The notes: generated by a model from the sequence alone, not told the origin. Positions 45,207 through 55,031 are shown, counted from the stretch's first letter. The stretch is DNA of 64,000 nucleotides from Turneriella sp. (GCA_019186965.1 JABARV010000015.1:147424-211423), one strand, 5' to 3'. A program made the numbers and translations.

Positions 45207-46850
45207 ATGCCGGTATTCGAATCGAAAATTAGTAGCCAAAGCGCAATTTTTAAAGAAAATGCGACTCAATATAATAACCATCTCGAGCGGTTAAACCAAA
45301 TGCGCCGTATAATCTCTCCCGAAGGACGCATAAAAGCGCTTGAAAGGCACCGCAGCCGAGGTAAACTTTTTGCCCGTGACCGCATCTATGCGCTTTTAGA
45401 TGCTTCTTCTCCTTTTTTAGAATTGGGCGCATTTGCAGGGTACGAACTTTATGCAGGGGAAGAAATCCCAAGCGCGGGAGTTATCGCAGGTATAGGGTTT
45501 GTCCATGGACGCTTAACAGCAGTCTTGGCGAATGATGCAACAGTTAAAGGGGGGACGTACTACCCAATTACGGTAAAAAAGCATTTGCGCTTCCAAGAAT
45601 TTGCTGCGTTAAACCATCTGCCTTGTGTGTATATGGTCGATAGCGGTGGCGCGTTTCTTCCAATGCAAGACGAAGTTTTTCCCGACCGCGACCATTTTGG
45701 CCGTATCTTTTACAACCAAGCGCAAATGTCCGCCCGTGGGATTATGCAGCTTGCAATCGTCATGGGTTCTTGCACTGCTGGGGGCGCTTACGTTCCTGCA
45801 ATGTGCGACGAAACGATTATTGTTGAAAAGCACGGAACAATTTTTCTCGCGGGACCTCCTCTGGTAAAAATGGCGACTGGCGAAGAAGTGAGCGCAGACG
45901 ATTTAGGCGGTGCACGCCTCCATACGCAAAAGTCTGGAGTGGCAGACCACTATGCTTTAGACGATCTTGATGCGCTCGACAAGGCGCGGGCAGCTTTATA
46001 TACTTTACCCAAACCTGTAAAAAATTCTTTCGCCAATACACGAAAAGCGTCTTGGCACGAACCAAAATATCCTGCAGAGGAGATAATAGGGATACTACCC
46101 GCAGATACAAAAAAACCATTCGATGTGCGTGAAATCATCGCACGGATTGTAGACGGAAGCGATTTTTATGAGTTTAAACAAGATTATGGAAAAACTCTTG
46201 TTTGTGCATTTGCAGAAATTTCTGGATTTCGCGTTGGAATACTTGCCAACAACGGAGTTCTTTTTTCCGAGTCTGCACTTAAAGGCACGCACTTTATTGA
46301 ACTGTGTTCGCAGAGAGAAATCCCCCTCATTTTTTTACAAAACATTACGGGGTTTATGGTGGGTAAAAAATACGAAGAGGGTGGGATTGCCAAAGATGGA
46401 GCAAAAATGGTGAGCGCCGTCTCGAATACAAACGTGCCAAAATTTACCATTATCATTGGCGGTTCTTATGGAGCCGGTAACTACGGCATGTGCGGGCGTG
46501 CGTACAGTCCCGATTTGCTCTTTATGTGGCCGAATGCGCGTATCTCTGTCATGGGTGGAAACGAAGCAGCAGGAGTTTTAACGATAGTGCGCGAACAAGC
46601 GGCGTATGCGAATGCAAAAAAAGCGCAGGTTGCCGTCGATGTCGAAAAACTTGCTGCCGAAAATGCTGCGACGAAAGAACGTATTGTTCAACAGTTTGCG
46701 AAACAAAGCGATGTATTTTATTCCTCTGCAAGGCTTTGGGATGATGGCGTCATCGATCCACGCGATACACGTAGCGTTTTAACAATGGGACTTCTTGCCG
46801 CATCGCATAGAGAAATAAAACCTTTCCAGCAACCTGTTTATCGGATGTAA
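45207..46850 (+). CDS. Acyl-CoA carboxylase carboxyltransferase beta subunit (MccB-like)
   Basis: 547 residues, both halves of the carboxyltransferase fold. Seen: [30 protein letters not shown]-type segment ([13 protein letters not shown]), [31 protein letters not shown] segment, and the C-terminal [20 protein letters not shown]. Length and motifs fit methylcrotonyl-CoA carboxylase better than the ~510-residue propionyl enzyme, but substrate needs the biotin subunit, which is not in the window. The hydratase gene follows 2 nt later. Confidence 0.9.
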   Translation: MPVFESKISSQSAIFKENATQYNNHLERLNQMRRIISPEGRIKALERHRSRGKLFARDRIYALLDASSPFLELGAFAGYELYAGEEIPSAGVIAGIGFVHGRLTAVLANDATVKGGTYYPITVKKHLRFQEFAALNHLPCVYMVDSGGAFLPMQDEVFPDRDHFGRIFYNQAQMSARGIMQLAIVMGSCTAGGAYVPAMCDETIIVEKHGTIFLAGPPLVKMATGEEVSADDLGGARLHTQKSGVADHYALDDLDALDKARAALYTLPKPVKNSFANTRKASWHEPKYPAEEIIGILPADTKKPFDVREIIARIVDGSDFYEFKQDYGKTLVCAFAEISGFRVGILANNGVLFSESALKGTHFIELCSQREIPLIFLQNITGFMVGKKYEEGGIAKDGAKMVSAVSNTNVPKFTIIIGGSYGAGNYGMCGRAYSPDLLFMWPNARISVMGGNEAAGVLTIVREQAAYANAKKAQVAVDVEKLAAENAATKERIVQQFAKQSDVFYSSARLWDDGVIDPRDTRSVLTMGLLAASHREIKPFQQPVYRM

Positions 46851-46852
46851 AA

Positions 46853-47605
46853 ATGGTACAAACGACTTTTGAAAATTCTGTTTACAATATCACCCTTAAC
46901 CGCCCAGAAAAGCACAATGCCTTTGACGCCGCAATGATTGAGGCTGTGACAAATGCGGTACAGTCTGCGCCGCCAGATGCGCGGGTAGTATTTTTTAATG
47001 GCAACGGAAAATCTTTTTGTGCAGGTGCAGATATCAACTATATGCGTGCACAGGCCCTTTTTTCAGAAGAGCGCAACCGCGACGATGCAAAAAAGCTATC
47101 GCAAATGTTTGAGGTAATTTACGAGCTTCAAGTACCCACCGTCGTGTATGCGCACGGAAATATCTTTGGTGGCGGCCTTGGTATTGTCGCCGCCTGCGAT
47201 ATTGCCCTTGCGAGCGAAGACGCACGGTTTTGCTTTTCGGAGGTAAAGCTTGGAATAATTCCAGCGGTGATTTCCCCTTTTGTGCTTCGCAAAACAGGTG
47301 TCGCTTTTGCGCGGCGTTATTTTCAATCTGCAGAAATTTTCAATGCACAAACCGCGCAAAAGGCGGGTCTTGCATCTGAGTGCGTGGCTCAATCCGAGTC
47401 ACTTAAAAAAATCAAAGACGTTCTCACCCATATTGTAGATGCAAGCCGCGATGCCCAGCGTAGTGTAAAAAAGCTTTTGCATGCATTTGAAAACTTTGAA
47501 CCCATGAGCCGCGACCAGCTTATTTTTGAATTAGTGAAACTCCGTTCAAGTTCTGACGCACAGGAAAGAATGCAAAAGTTTCTGGCAAAGCACAGTAAAG
47601 TATAG
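46853..47605 (+). CDS. Enoyl-CoA hydratase/isomerase family protein (LiuC-like)
   Basis: 250 residues, crotonase fold. Seen: ITLNRPEKHNAFDAAMIEAV, the oxyanion-hole segment FCAGADINYM, and GNIFGGGLGIVAACDIALAS with SEVKLGIIPAVISPFV. The SExxLGxIPAxI type segment and neighbour carboxylase suggest 3-methylglutaconyl-CoA hydratase of leucine breakdown. This is inference from context. Confidence 0.9.
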   Translation: MVQTTFENSVYNITLNRPEKHNAFDAAMIEAVTNAVQSAPPDARVVFFNGNGKSFCAGADINYMRAQALFSEERNRDDAKKLSQMFEVIYELQVPTVVYAHGNIFGGGLGIVAACDIALASEDARFCFSEVKLGIIPAVISPFVLRKTGVAFARRYFQSAEIFNAQTAQKAGLASECVAQSESLKKIKDVLTHIVDASRDAQRSVKKLLHAFENFEPMSRDQLIFELVKLRSSSDAQERMQKFLAKHSKV

Positions 47606-47648
47606 CTTTGGCTTTGCGAGTTTTTGCCCAACCGTTTAGAAGTCTGCG

Positions 47649-47660
47649 CGAGTTGGCGCA
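47649..47660 (+). repeat. Truncated copy of the palindrome terminal motif
   Basis: CGAGTTGGCGCA matches the first 12 nt of the 20-nt motif; after that the sequence differs. It lies in the ~95-bp gap between the hydratase and the LTxxQ lipoprotein genes. Short, so chance similarity is possible. Confidence 0.45.
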
Positions 47661-47700
47661 CAGGATTTCACGAGTTTTCGTATAAATTTCTTATGCTTTC

Positions 47701-48273
47701 TTGTTTACAAGAACAGTGGGGCATGTTATACGTGTACTAGTGTATATCCGTTTTTGCTTTAACGTATTTTTTATTTTTTTAGCTCTCTTTGGTTCTGCGT
47801 GCACTTTTGAGCGGCGAGAAGATTTCAACTTATCGGTGGATACCCCCTTGCGGTGTGGTATTTTTAAGTCGTACTATTTTGTCCGTGACGTTAAAGAAGA
47901 AATCTACCCTGATTTGGCGTTAGTGCTTGCGAACGCAAACCGCTTGGTATTGACTTTAGCGCAGCGACAAAAACTGGAAGGTGCAGCACGCCATTGCAGC
48001 GATTTGTGCGCCATAGAAAAAGACGATTTGCGGCACATGCAAGAGGCAATAAAAGCAAAGCTTAAACTCAATGAAATTCATGGCGATTTGAGCCTTCTTG
48101 CAAAAGATGTTCGTGCGTTTGAGAAAGCTAAAAGTGTTTGGCTTACCCACCACAGCGAACGTTATTACGATGGCCTAAAAATTCTCACGAGCGGCCAACG
48201 TGCACTTTGGGCGCCTGCTGAAGATTTTTTGAAAAAGCTTCCTCCTCCGAAATTGGGAAGTTACTCTTTTTAA
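47701..48273 (+). CDS. LTxxQ-motif lipoprotein (Spy/CpxP-like)
   Basis: 190 residues from a TTG start; GTG at 47716 is an alternative. Signal peptide ends in lipobox GSAC (C34). Two LTxxQ motifs are visible, LTLAQ (84-88) and LTSGQ (162-166), the hallmark of Spy/CpxP proteins, joined by helical segments. Those proteins are periplasmic chaperones or sensor partners. It is 6 nt upstream of the pseudo-phosphatase gene, so the three genes to 51.8 kb look like one unit. Confidence 0.72.
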   Translation: MFTRTVGHVIRVLVYIRFCFNVFFIFLALFGSACTFERREDFNLSVDTPLRCGIFKSYYFVRDVKEEIYPDLALVLANANRLVLTLAQRQKLEGAARHCSDLCAIEKDDLRHMQEAIKAKLKLNEIHGDLSLLAKDVRAFEKAKSVWLTHHSERYYDGLKILTSGQRALWAPAEDFLKKLPPPKLGSYSF

Positions 48274-48279
48274 AATATT

Positions 48280-49512
48280 ATGTTCTTTCGCCGGTTGCGT
48301 CAATTACCATGGTGGGCGATTAGTCTTTCGTTGGGTGTCAATGTTATTGCGTTGGCGTCGGCAATATTTTTAATAGATTTTTTTCGCGATAGTACACCGC
48401 TTATCGTTGTAGGCTTTCTTTTTATCCATATTTTTATTTCACAACCACTTAAAGATTGGCTTATAGCGCGGTTGAGTATTTGGTCAGATTTACAGCCGTT
48501 TTCGCGCTCGACAAACTTTGAAAATCGCGTACAAAAAATTATTCGACTCGAGGATGTTTTGGATTTCCTACGCTGGCTTATCCGTAGTTGGAAACTTACA
48601 CGAATTCGCGTTGTTCTTTTTGACGAAAAAAATATTGTGTATTTTGTAACTGCAGGTAAAGCTCCTCGAAAAATGGCCGTTCGCGAAAAAATTCCCGAAG
48701 CGCTGTATGTTGAAATGATGAAAAACAAATCAGGCGCGTATGTCAATATTTTAGAGCAGAGCGTAAAAAACTATCTTCAGGCGCGAATGGTAAGGTATAT
48801 TGTCCCGCTTCTTTTTCGGGACAAACTCATTGGCGTTATTGGTTTTAGCGAAAACTTTGATAAAAGTCGTGAAAATTCTATTTTAAAAGCTACGCAACGC
48901 ATTAGCCTTGCAATCGAAAATCAGAAGCTTGAAAGAACAGTTCCGCGTAGCGAATTTTTAAAGCAAGAGTTTCGGTTAGCTGAGCGTATTGAAAAACATT
49001 TGAACGGCGTTTCTCATTTTCAAGTCGAAGGATATTCGATACAGAAACTCGATACAGCATGGGAGAAAAAAAACTTTGCTGCAATTTTTGGGTGCGCCTC
49101 GGGAAAAGAATTGCACTTCGTAATGTTATTGCGTTTGCAGCATGCATCCACACGCTCAAACGCATTGCAGCTTTTTACAACGCAGGGATACTTCCATTCG
49201 CTTGCAGGGGGAATGCGTAGTGTTTCTGAACTTGCAGAAGCATTAAATGTGTGTATTGTACAGAACGAGAAACAAAAATTTTCCTTGGAAGGCTTCCTTG
49301 TTTCTCTATCGGTAGAAACACGGCGTGTTGAAATTCTTGTGTTTGGAACGCATCTTGCGTATAGGGCGTCGAGTTGGGAGTGGGTGCCTGAATGTCCTTC
49401 TTTAGGGATACAGGGATTTAGTGTGAAAAATCGCATTGTTCTCGATGCGCCTAAGGAATTAATTTTGAGTATGCGGGACTATCCCTTAGTGCTTATTGGG
49501 AGCTTCGAGTGA
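48280..49512 (+). CDS. Membrane GAF protein with degenerate SpoIIE/RsbU-type phosphatase domain
   Basis: 410 residues. Two N-terminal membrane helices, a GAF-like domain (~95-215), then a C-terminal region that follows the RsbU layout (EFRLAERIEKHL; the GCASGK segment at 271-276 in place of GDVSGK; SVSELAEALNVCIVQ; and SVETRRVEILVFGTHLAYRA). The metal Asp of the GDVSG motif is replaced by Cys272, and the Asp-Gly and final Asp motifs are not seen. It is likely a pseudo-phosphatase. Its stop overlaps the next start (GTGA). Confidence 0.78.
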   Translation: MFFRRLRQLPWWAISLSLGVNVIALASAIFLIDFFRDSTPLIVVGFLFIHIFISQPLKDWLIARLSIWSDLQPFSRSTNFENRVQKIIRLEDVLDFLRWLIRSWKLTRIRVVLFDEKNIVYFVTAGKAPRKMAVREKIPEALYVEMMKNKSGAYVNILEQSVKNYLQARMVRYIVPLLFRDKLIGVIGFSENFDKSRENSILKATQRISLAIENQKLERTVPRSEFLKQEFRLAERIEKHLNGVSHFQVEGYSIQKLDTAWEKKNFAAIFGCASGKELHFVMLLRLQHASTRSNALQLFTTQGYFHSLAGGMRSVSELAEALNVCIVQNEKQKFSLEGFLVSLSVETRRVEILVFGTHLAYRASSWEWVPECPSLGIQGFSVKNRIVLDAPKELILSMRDYPLVLIGSFE

Positions 49513-51773
49513 CGCGTTTTTTTTGGGCATTTAGTTACGGAGTTTTGCTCGCGTTAATACCATTGCAGCTTGTTGCTACAACAAACTACATACACAAAGT
49601 GAAGCCGCGTGTCCTAACAACTCCACATTCTCTTGCCGTTGTTCCACTCACATTCGATGCTCCAGACGAAGCGCGATACCTTAAACCCTTGGAAAGTCGT
49701 GTCGAGAATGTGCAAAAGCTGCGTTACTGGCAAGCTCTTTTGCCAATTTATGCAGCGGCCTTTTTTTTCTGGATAACTGGAATTTTTCTCTATGTATTTG
49801 CTCGCGTTAAGCGTATAGAACGTGCGTATATTTTATTTTGCGTTTTTGTTACAGCATATCTTTTACTTTTTGTGGATTTTATTACAGCGGGATATACGCG
49901 AAATTTCTTCTTTGCGTACAATATAATTATTATTGCGCCTTTTTTATATCTTTATAGAAGCGTTTACGCTTTAGAGACTCGTGGCTTTATTTACCCAATA
50001 ATTATGGCGTTGGGGATTGCTGCGTATTTTATTTTTCCAATACGCTCGGTTCAGGATGAATTATTTTTTATTCACCTTTTAGGCGCAATTTTTTCAATAA
50101 CATTTATCTATTGTGCATACCTCTTTTTTCGTGCAGAGAAAAGTTTAAAAAAATCGGAAGATAACAGTAAGCCTTGGGTGGCGCGTGCTTTTAATTTGTC
50201 TTTAATTTTTTCTATTGCTTTACCTCCGGCGTTTTTCTTTACCCTGTATTATTTCCCCGTTCCAATAGATATAAATTACAATGCGTTATTTTTTTTACCG
50301 GCGCTTTTTCCAATGATTTTTTTCACTCTTAGTTTGCGTTGGGGGTTTGTCTCATTCCACGTCCCGATTAGCCTTACGTTGGTGCGCCTACTATACTTTG
50401 CTTTTTTTGGATTTCTTTATTGGTTTACTATTGGATTTAGTCTGGGTGAAATATTGCACGGTGAAACAATCCGTATAGGGCATTTTTTACTCCTTGCTTT
50501 TTTTCTTTTATTAATTGACCCTTTGCGTACGGCGCTTCTTACTTCTTTAGATTCATTCGCCTATGCGCGTCGCAAAAATTTTGAGAATTTTCTTTCACAG
50601 AGCTTTCAGCAAATTACCAATCCGCGCCGCGTAAACCAAATTGTCGAAAGTATTGCAACGCTTTTGCGCGAAGGCCTTGGGGCTATTTGGGTTAGGATTG
50701 TCATTAGCAACGATGTTTTTCGCGGTTGGATGCCAAAAAACGACAAAGTGCTGTTTCTTTCACCGGATGACCCATTTTGGCTTGGGGGTAATCGGCCTAC
50801 ACGTAAAGGGCGTCTATCTGTGCTCACGCGTACTTTTATAGGCCCTGTGCGTGACTTTTTACAAAAGCATGGGGGATATCTTGTTATTACAATTGGAAAA
50901 TTTAAGGCGGGAATACTCATCGCGGAACGCCAAGGGAACATGCCCTATTATAGCGAAGACATGCGCTTCCTTAAACGCGCTGCAGCGGAAGTTGAAGCGC
51001 TGATACAAAACTATGTGTACTTGGTGGATAGCCTTAAGCTGAAGCGGCGTGAAAGAGAGTTGGCGGATAATGCTCGCATCCAGCAACGAATTATACCCGG
51101 GTATAAAGAGTTCCAAAATTTTATTTTCCATTCGTATAGCCATGCGTACGAAAGCGTAACTGGAGATTACATCGATCTTATAGAAACAAAACCTGAAACG
51201 CATATTGTGTTCTTAGGAGATGTTTCTGGCCATGGAATTTCAAGCGGATACCTTGTTGCTTTTGCGCGTGCGTATTTACGGGGCTCTCTTGTATTGCAAA
51301 AACAAACTTTATCGGAAGCGATCGATGGGCTCAATAATTACCTTGCGCGTAACTACCGTGGAAACGAGTTTATCACGCTTTTTTCTCTGGAGATGCAGTT
51401 TTCTAAAGATTCGCTTACGCTAAACTATATTAATGCAGGTCAACATCCAATCCTTATGTACCAGAATGGTACACTTACACCATTGGACGACAGCCAAAAG
51501 CTTTTGGGGGTTATCGAAGCCGAATACAAAACATCAAGTATAACCCTTAAGAAATCTCCGGTCCGTCTCCTTTTGTATTCCGACGGTGCGTTTGATGTTT
51601 TTAATAAAGCGGGAAAACACCTTGGGTATAAAAAGTTTTTTGAATGGGTTACTGCATCTTTATCTTTAGGGGCAGCAGAACAACTTACGTACCTTCGGCA
51701 AAAAATCGAAACGTACACCGGTTCGGGGTATGCGAGCGACGATTTAGCGCTGATTATTATCGAAATCCGTTAA
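49509..51773 (+). CDS. Multi-TM SpoIIE/RsbU-type serine phosphatase
   Basis: 754 residues. N-terminal signal/first helix, an outer segment, then seven to eight helices up to ~residue 340, a GAF-like region (~360-500), and a C-terminal PP2C-type domain. Metal residues are present: D553 (GDYIDL), D571 (GDVSGHG), D692 (SDGAFD) and D744 (DDLALI). It should dephosphorylate an anti-sigma-factor antagonist or similar protein. It is translationally coupled to the pseudo-phosphatase gene. Confidence 0.93.
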   Translation: MTRFFWAFSYGVLLALIPLQLVATTNYIHKVKPRVLTTPHSLAVVPLTFDAPDEARYLKPLESRVENVQKLRYWQALLPIYAAAFFFWITGIFLYVFARVKRIERAYILFCVFVTAYLLLFVDFITAGYTRNFFFAYNIIIIAPFLYLYRSVYALETRGFIYPIIMALGIAAYFIFPIRSVQDELFFIHLLGAIFSITFIYCAYLFFRAEKSLKKSEDNSKPWVARAFNLSLIFSIALPPAFFFTLYYFPVPIDINYNALFFLPALFPMIFFTLSLRWGFVSFHVPISLTLVRLLYFAFFGFLYWFTIGFSLGEILHGETIRIGHFLLLAFFLLLIDPLRTALLTSLDSFAYARRKNFENFLSQSFQQITNPRRVNQIVESIATLLREGLGAIWVRIVISNDVFRGWMPKNDKVLFLSPDDPFWLGGNRPTRKGRLSVLTRTFIGPVRDFLQKHGGYLVITIGKFKAGILIAERQGNMPYYSEDMRFLKRAAAEVEALIQNYVYLVDSLKLKRRERELADNARIQQRIIPGYKEFQNFIFHSYSHAYESVTGDYIDLIETKPETHIVFLGDVSGHGISSGYLVAFARAYLRGSLVLQKQTLSEAIDGLNNYLARNYRGNEFITLFSLEMQFSKDSLTLNYINAGQHPILMYQNGTLTPLDDSQKLLGVIEAEYKTSSITLKKSPVRLLLYSDGAFDVFNKAGKHLGYKKFFEWVTASLSLGAAEQLTYLRQKIETYTGSGYASDDLALIIIEIR

Positions 51774-51777
51774 TGGT

Positions 51778-53055
51778 TTATTGCTGCGCAGTGTTGTAAC
51801 GGATAATGCGAATGCTATTACGCTGGATTTCCACAGCCGCCGTTAAAAGTTCTCCATAGTTTGCACGAGCGGCATTTTCGAAAAGTGTTGAATACGAAAT
51901 TTCTTTGGGAAGCTTAGCCTTTTCCAGCTCTTTTGGCGCACTCTCGATTTTGTTATACGCATTTGCAGAAGGTAGTGCTGATATCTTTCGCATAGTGACC
52001 ACAAAAAAGTATGTATAGCCGCTCGAAGTTATAGGTCCTACCAAGTGGCCAATTGGTGCAGAAAGGCGTTGTTTAACAAAAGGCTCGGCTTGCGTAAGTG
52101 CCGTAAGCGACGCTGTAATTCCTTTTGCTTTTTTGGCGTCTAAATCTTCGTTGAGTCCTGTATCGTTAATGTTAATAACAGGGGTATTTGTTGCTTGCGC
52201 TAGTGCATCGATTCCTTTTTGCGAGGTGTTTTGTAAAAAGGCCATTAAATCTTTTTCCAATGAACCTCGGTTGTCGTTAAAAAGCGATGCACGAATGCTC
52301 TCGCGTTTAGATGCGTCCAGCTTTGCTTTTGCATCTTTTGCTAAAAACTCTGTTTTAAATTTTTCTTGGATTTCATTTTCAGAAGGGTTAAAGCGTTGGC
52401 GCATAAGTTTTTCTTTTTGTGCGCCTTCTAAAGCAACGATTTTAAACGAATTAAGCGTAGATGCAAAACGTGCATTGTCGAGTACCAGAAAATCAGACGC
52501 GTAGTTTGTCGCTTGCAGCATCTCGAATGCCTTTTGCGGGCCGTAGTCTAAGAGCATTTTACGTCCCACTTGGTCTAAAGTAAGGCGACGCTTTCCTAAA
52601 AATTCATTCAAGCGTTCGGTGTCGAGTTTGCCGTTGATGATGTACTCCGCAAATTGCCTTTTGTAGAATGTAGCAAGGATACGCGCTTCGCTTGAAGAGG
52701 CGGGAGTGTATCCTGCTTCTTTTAGCACTTGTGTAAATATTTTGCGGTCGATTGCTTCGTCGAGCGCCCGGCCTTTTGCCATGTCTTCGAGGATTTTTCG
52801 GTTTTTTGCATCGAGTCCCTTCATGTTTTGCGCCATGCGCTCTTCAATATTTTTTTGGTATTCGGCAACTTCGCTACGCGTCAAGTCTTCGCCGCCAACT
52901 TTTGCTGCGTTAAAGGAATCAATCCGCGAGCTTGTGCCGATAAAGTCGGGCATTCCAAAAGAAAGCACAATGATAACAAAAAGGAATACGAGAAATATCC
53001 ACGTACCAAATTTTATCAGCTTTTCACGAATATTAAGGGCCGAGGTATTTGCCAT
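51778..53055 (-). CDS. PpiD/SurA-N-like periplasmic folding factor, parvulin domain not evident
   Basis: 425 residues. One N-terminal anchor helix (LIKFGTWIFLVFLFVIIVLS) then a periplasmic domain with the SurA_N/PpiD-like pattern (VGGEDLTRSEVAEYQKNIEE, EAIDRKIFTQVLKEAGYT). A clear PpiC parvulin domain was not recognised in the C-terminal half. It may act as chaperone only. Ends 4 nt from the convergent phosphatase gene. Confidence 0.8.
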   Translation of the reverse strand: MANTSALNIREKLIKFGTWIFLVFLFVIIVLSFGMPDFIGTSSRIDSFNAAKVGGEDLTRSEVAEYQKNIEERMAQNMKGLDAKNRKILEDMAKGRALDEAIDRKIFTQVLKEAGYTPASSSEARILATFYKRQFAEYIINGKLDTERLNEFLGKRRLTLDQVGRKMLLDYGPQKAFEMLQATNYASDFLVLDNARFASTLNSFKIVALEGAQKEKLMRQRFNPSENEIQEKFKTEFLAKDAKAKLDASKRESIRASLFNDNRGSLEKDLMAFLQNTSQKGIDALAQATNTPVININDTGLNEDLDAKKAKGITASLTALTQAEPFVKQRLSAPIGHLVGPITSSGYTYFFVVTMRKISALPSANAYNKIESAPKELEKAKLPKEISYSTLFENAARANYGELLTAAVEIQRNSIRIIRYNTAQQ

Positions 53056-53147
53056 TTACCAAAGTCGGTTTTTGATTTACCTTTTCAAACCGAATTCTAT
53101 AAATGCAGATATGTGGCGTTGTACAAAAACTGCCACATGTTTACGAT

Positions 53148-54407
53148 ATGGATAAGTACATTAACGATATTGCCAATAACGCGCTCCATGCATCTTACGA
53201 GGTACGCAAACTTTCTAGCCGCCAAAAAAATGCCGTCCTCAAAAAACTGGCTTGTCTCATAGACGAACGTGCGGGTGAGTTAAAAAGGGAAAACGCGAAA
53301 GATATTCTATACGCACAGGAAAATAAATTAGAAGAAAGTTTAATTGAAAGGCTTACTTTGTCGGATAAAGTAATCCAGTCGATGAGCCGCGCTGTGCGTG
53401 AAATCGCTGCACTTCCAGACCCTATAGGAGAAGTTGTCGAGGGGCGCACACTCGAAAGCGGCTTACGCCTCTTGAAGGTGCGTGCTCCTTTGGGCGTCGT
53501 CGCTTTAATTTATGAATCGCGCCCCAACGTGACAATCGACGTGGGTGCGCTTTGCCTTAAATCCGGTAATGTGGCGATACTACGTGGTGGAAAAGAAGCC
53601 CTCCATAGCAACCGTGCGTTGGTTAAAATTTTTCACGAAGCGCTTTTCTCGCAAGAAGTTATCTCTTCTGCGGTTACTCTTATTGAAAATACGGAGCGTT
53701 CCCTTATTATCGATTTGGTTAAGTGCAAAAAGCAAATTGATTTAGTCGTTCCACGGGGTGGATCCGCGCTTATTGACTTTGTTTCTGAACACAGTTTAAT
53801 ACCCGTAGTAAAGCACGACAAAGGCGTATGCAGCATTTATATCGCCTGTGACGCTCCCTTGGACATGGCTCGCGATATTGTTTTGAATGCAAAAACGCAA
53901 CGTCCAGGCGTCTGTAATAGCGTGGAGTGCCTTCTTATCGATAGCGCTTGGCCTTATACAAAAGAACTTATACAAAGCCTTAACGAAAACAAAGTGCGTT
54001 TGCATAGTGATGGAGAAGGTATACGCGCTTTTGGCGAACGAAAAATTGTAGTAGAACCATTTATAAACGATTTGGGTTTTGGCCACGAATATTTAAGTTT
54101 AGATCTAAACGTGCGTTTTGTGCCGCGTATTGACGACGCCATTGCACATATTTTGGAATACAGTTCGCGCCATTCGGAGGCAATTGTTACGCAAAATATG
54201 CTTTTGGCGCAGTATTTTATCGACGCACTCGACTCGGCGGCTGTTTTTGTAAATGCCTCAACGCGCTTCCACGATGGTGGTTGCTTTGGGTTAGGTGCAG
54301 AAGTTGGTATTGCAACTGGAAAACTGCATGTACGTGGTCCCATGGGGATTAAAGATTTAACCTCGATGCGTTACATTGTGCACGGTAAGGGAGAAGTACG
54401 CGCTTAA
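53148..54407 (+). CDS. proA: Gamma-glutamyl phosphate reductase
   Basis: About 419 residues. NADPH-dependent reduction of gamma-glutamyl phosphate in proline synthesis. Seen: APLGVVALIYESRPNVTID, KSGNVAILRGGKEALHSN, and the catalytic Cys in QRPGVCNSVECLLI. ATG at 53148 gives the usual length; ATG at 53103 would add 15 residues. proB is not adjacent. nadD follows. Confidence 0.95.
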   Translation: MDKYINDIANNALHASYEVRKLSSRQKNAVLKKLACLIDERAGELKRENAKDILYAQENKLEESLIERLTLSDKVIQSMSRAVREIAALPDPIGEVVEGRTLESGLRLLKVRAPLGVVALIYESRPNVTIDVGALCLKSGNVAILRGGKEALHSNRALVKIFHEALFSQEVISSAVTLIENTERSLIIDLVKCKKQIDLVVPRGGSALIDFVSEHSLIPVVKHDKGVCSIYIACDAPLDMARDIVLNAKTQRPGVCNSVECLLIDSAWPYTKELIQSLNENKVRLHSDGEGIRAFGERKIVVEPFINDLGFGHEYLSLDLNVRFVPRIDDAIAHILEYSSRHSEAIVTQNMLLAQYFIDALDSAAVFVNASTRFHDGGCFGLGAEVGIATGKLHVRGPMGIKDLTSMRYIVHGKGEVRA

Positions 54408-54413
54408 TAAAAT

Positions 54414-55028
54414 TTGGGTAAACAGCAAATACAAAAAAAGTACAAAGAAAAATCTTCGCTCTATTTTTTTGGCGGCACTTTTGATCCGCCGCACCGAGGC
54501 CACTACCTTATCGTGGAGCGTATTTTGCAAAAAGACCCAAACGCGGCTGTGCTCGTTATGCCTGCAGCAAGCGCTCCACTGCGTGCAGATGAGCGTTTAT
54601 TTTCTTACCGCGAACGTTTTCGGTTGTTGCGTTATCTTTTTAAAAAAGAAATTGCACAAGGCAGCGTTGTTCTCTCGTGGTTGGAGCGCCGCTTACCACA
54701 ACCCAATTACACAATACATACACTCGATGCACTAAAGAAGTTCTGTTTTCAAAAACCAATCCTTGCCATTGGCGCTGACCAAGCGGAGAAAATTCAATAT
54801 TGGCAGAGTAGCAGTACCCTTATCCAAAACTATGAATTCCTCATTTTTGCACGTAATGGGGTGGGAGTCGATACACCACTAAAATTGCCTACAGGTATGC
54901 ATTATACTTTGGTAGATGACTTCGACGAAAATATTTCCGCAACTAAAGTGCGTGCATCGCTATTTAAGCTTTCTTACAAGGAGCGATTTAGCGCGGCGGT
55001 AAATAATTTTCGTGGCATGGCTCGTTAG
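54414..55028 (+). CDS. nadD: Nicotinate-nucleotide adenylyltransferase
   Basis: 204 residues with a TTG start. Nucleotidyltransferase fold: GGTFDPPHRGHYLI (HxGH-type motif) and the C-terminal ISATKVR motif. Makes deamido-NAD for NAD synthesis. It begins 6 nt after proA, so probably cotranscribed; in many bacteria proA and nadD are neighbours. Confidence 0.93.
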   Translation: MGKQQIQKKYKEKSSLYFFGGTFDPPHRGHYLIVERILQKDPNAAVLVMPAASAPLRADERLFSYRERFRLLRYLFKKEIAQGSVVLSWLERRLPQPNYTIHTLDALKKFCFQKPILAIGADQAEKIQYWQSSSTLIQNYEFLIFARNGVGVDTPLKLPTGMHYTLVDDFDENISATKVRASLFKLSYKERFSAAVNNFRGMAR

Positions 55029-55031
55029 GTA

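Noticed and set aside
52389..52402. GTTGGCGCAT match to the repeat motif inside the PpiD-like gene
   Set aside because: Only 10 nt, inside a coding frame, and flanks do not match; likely chance.
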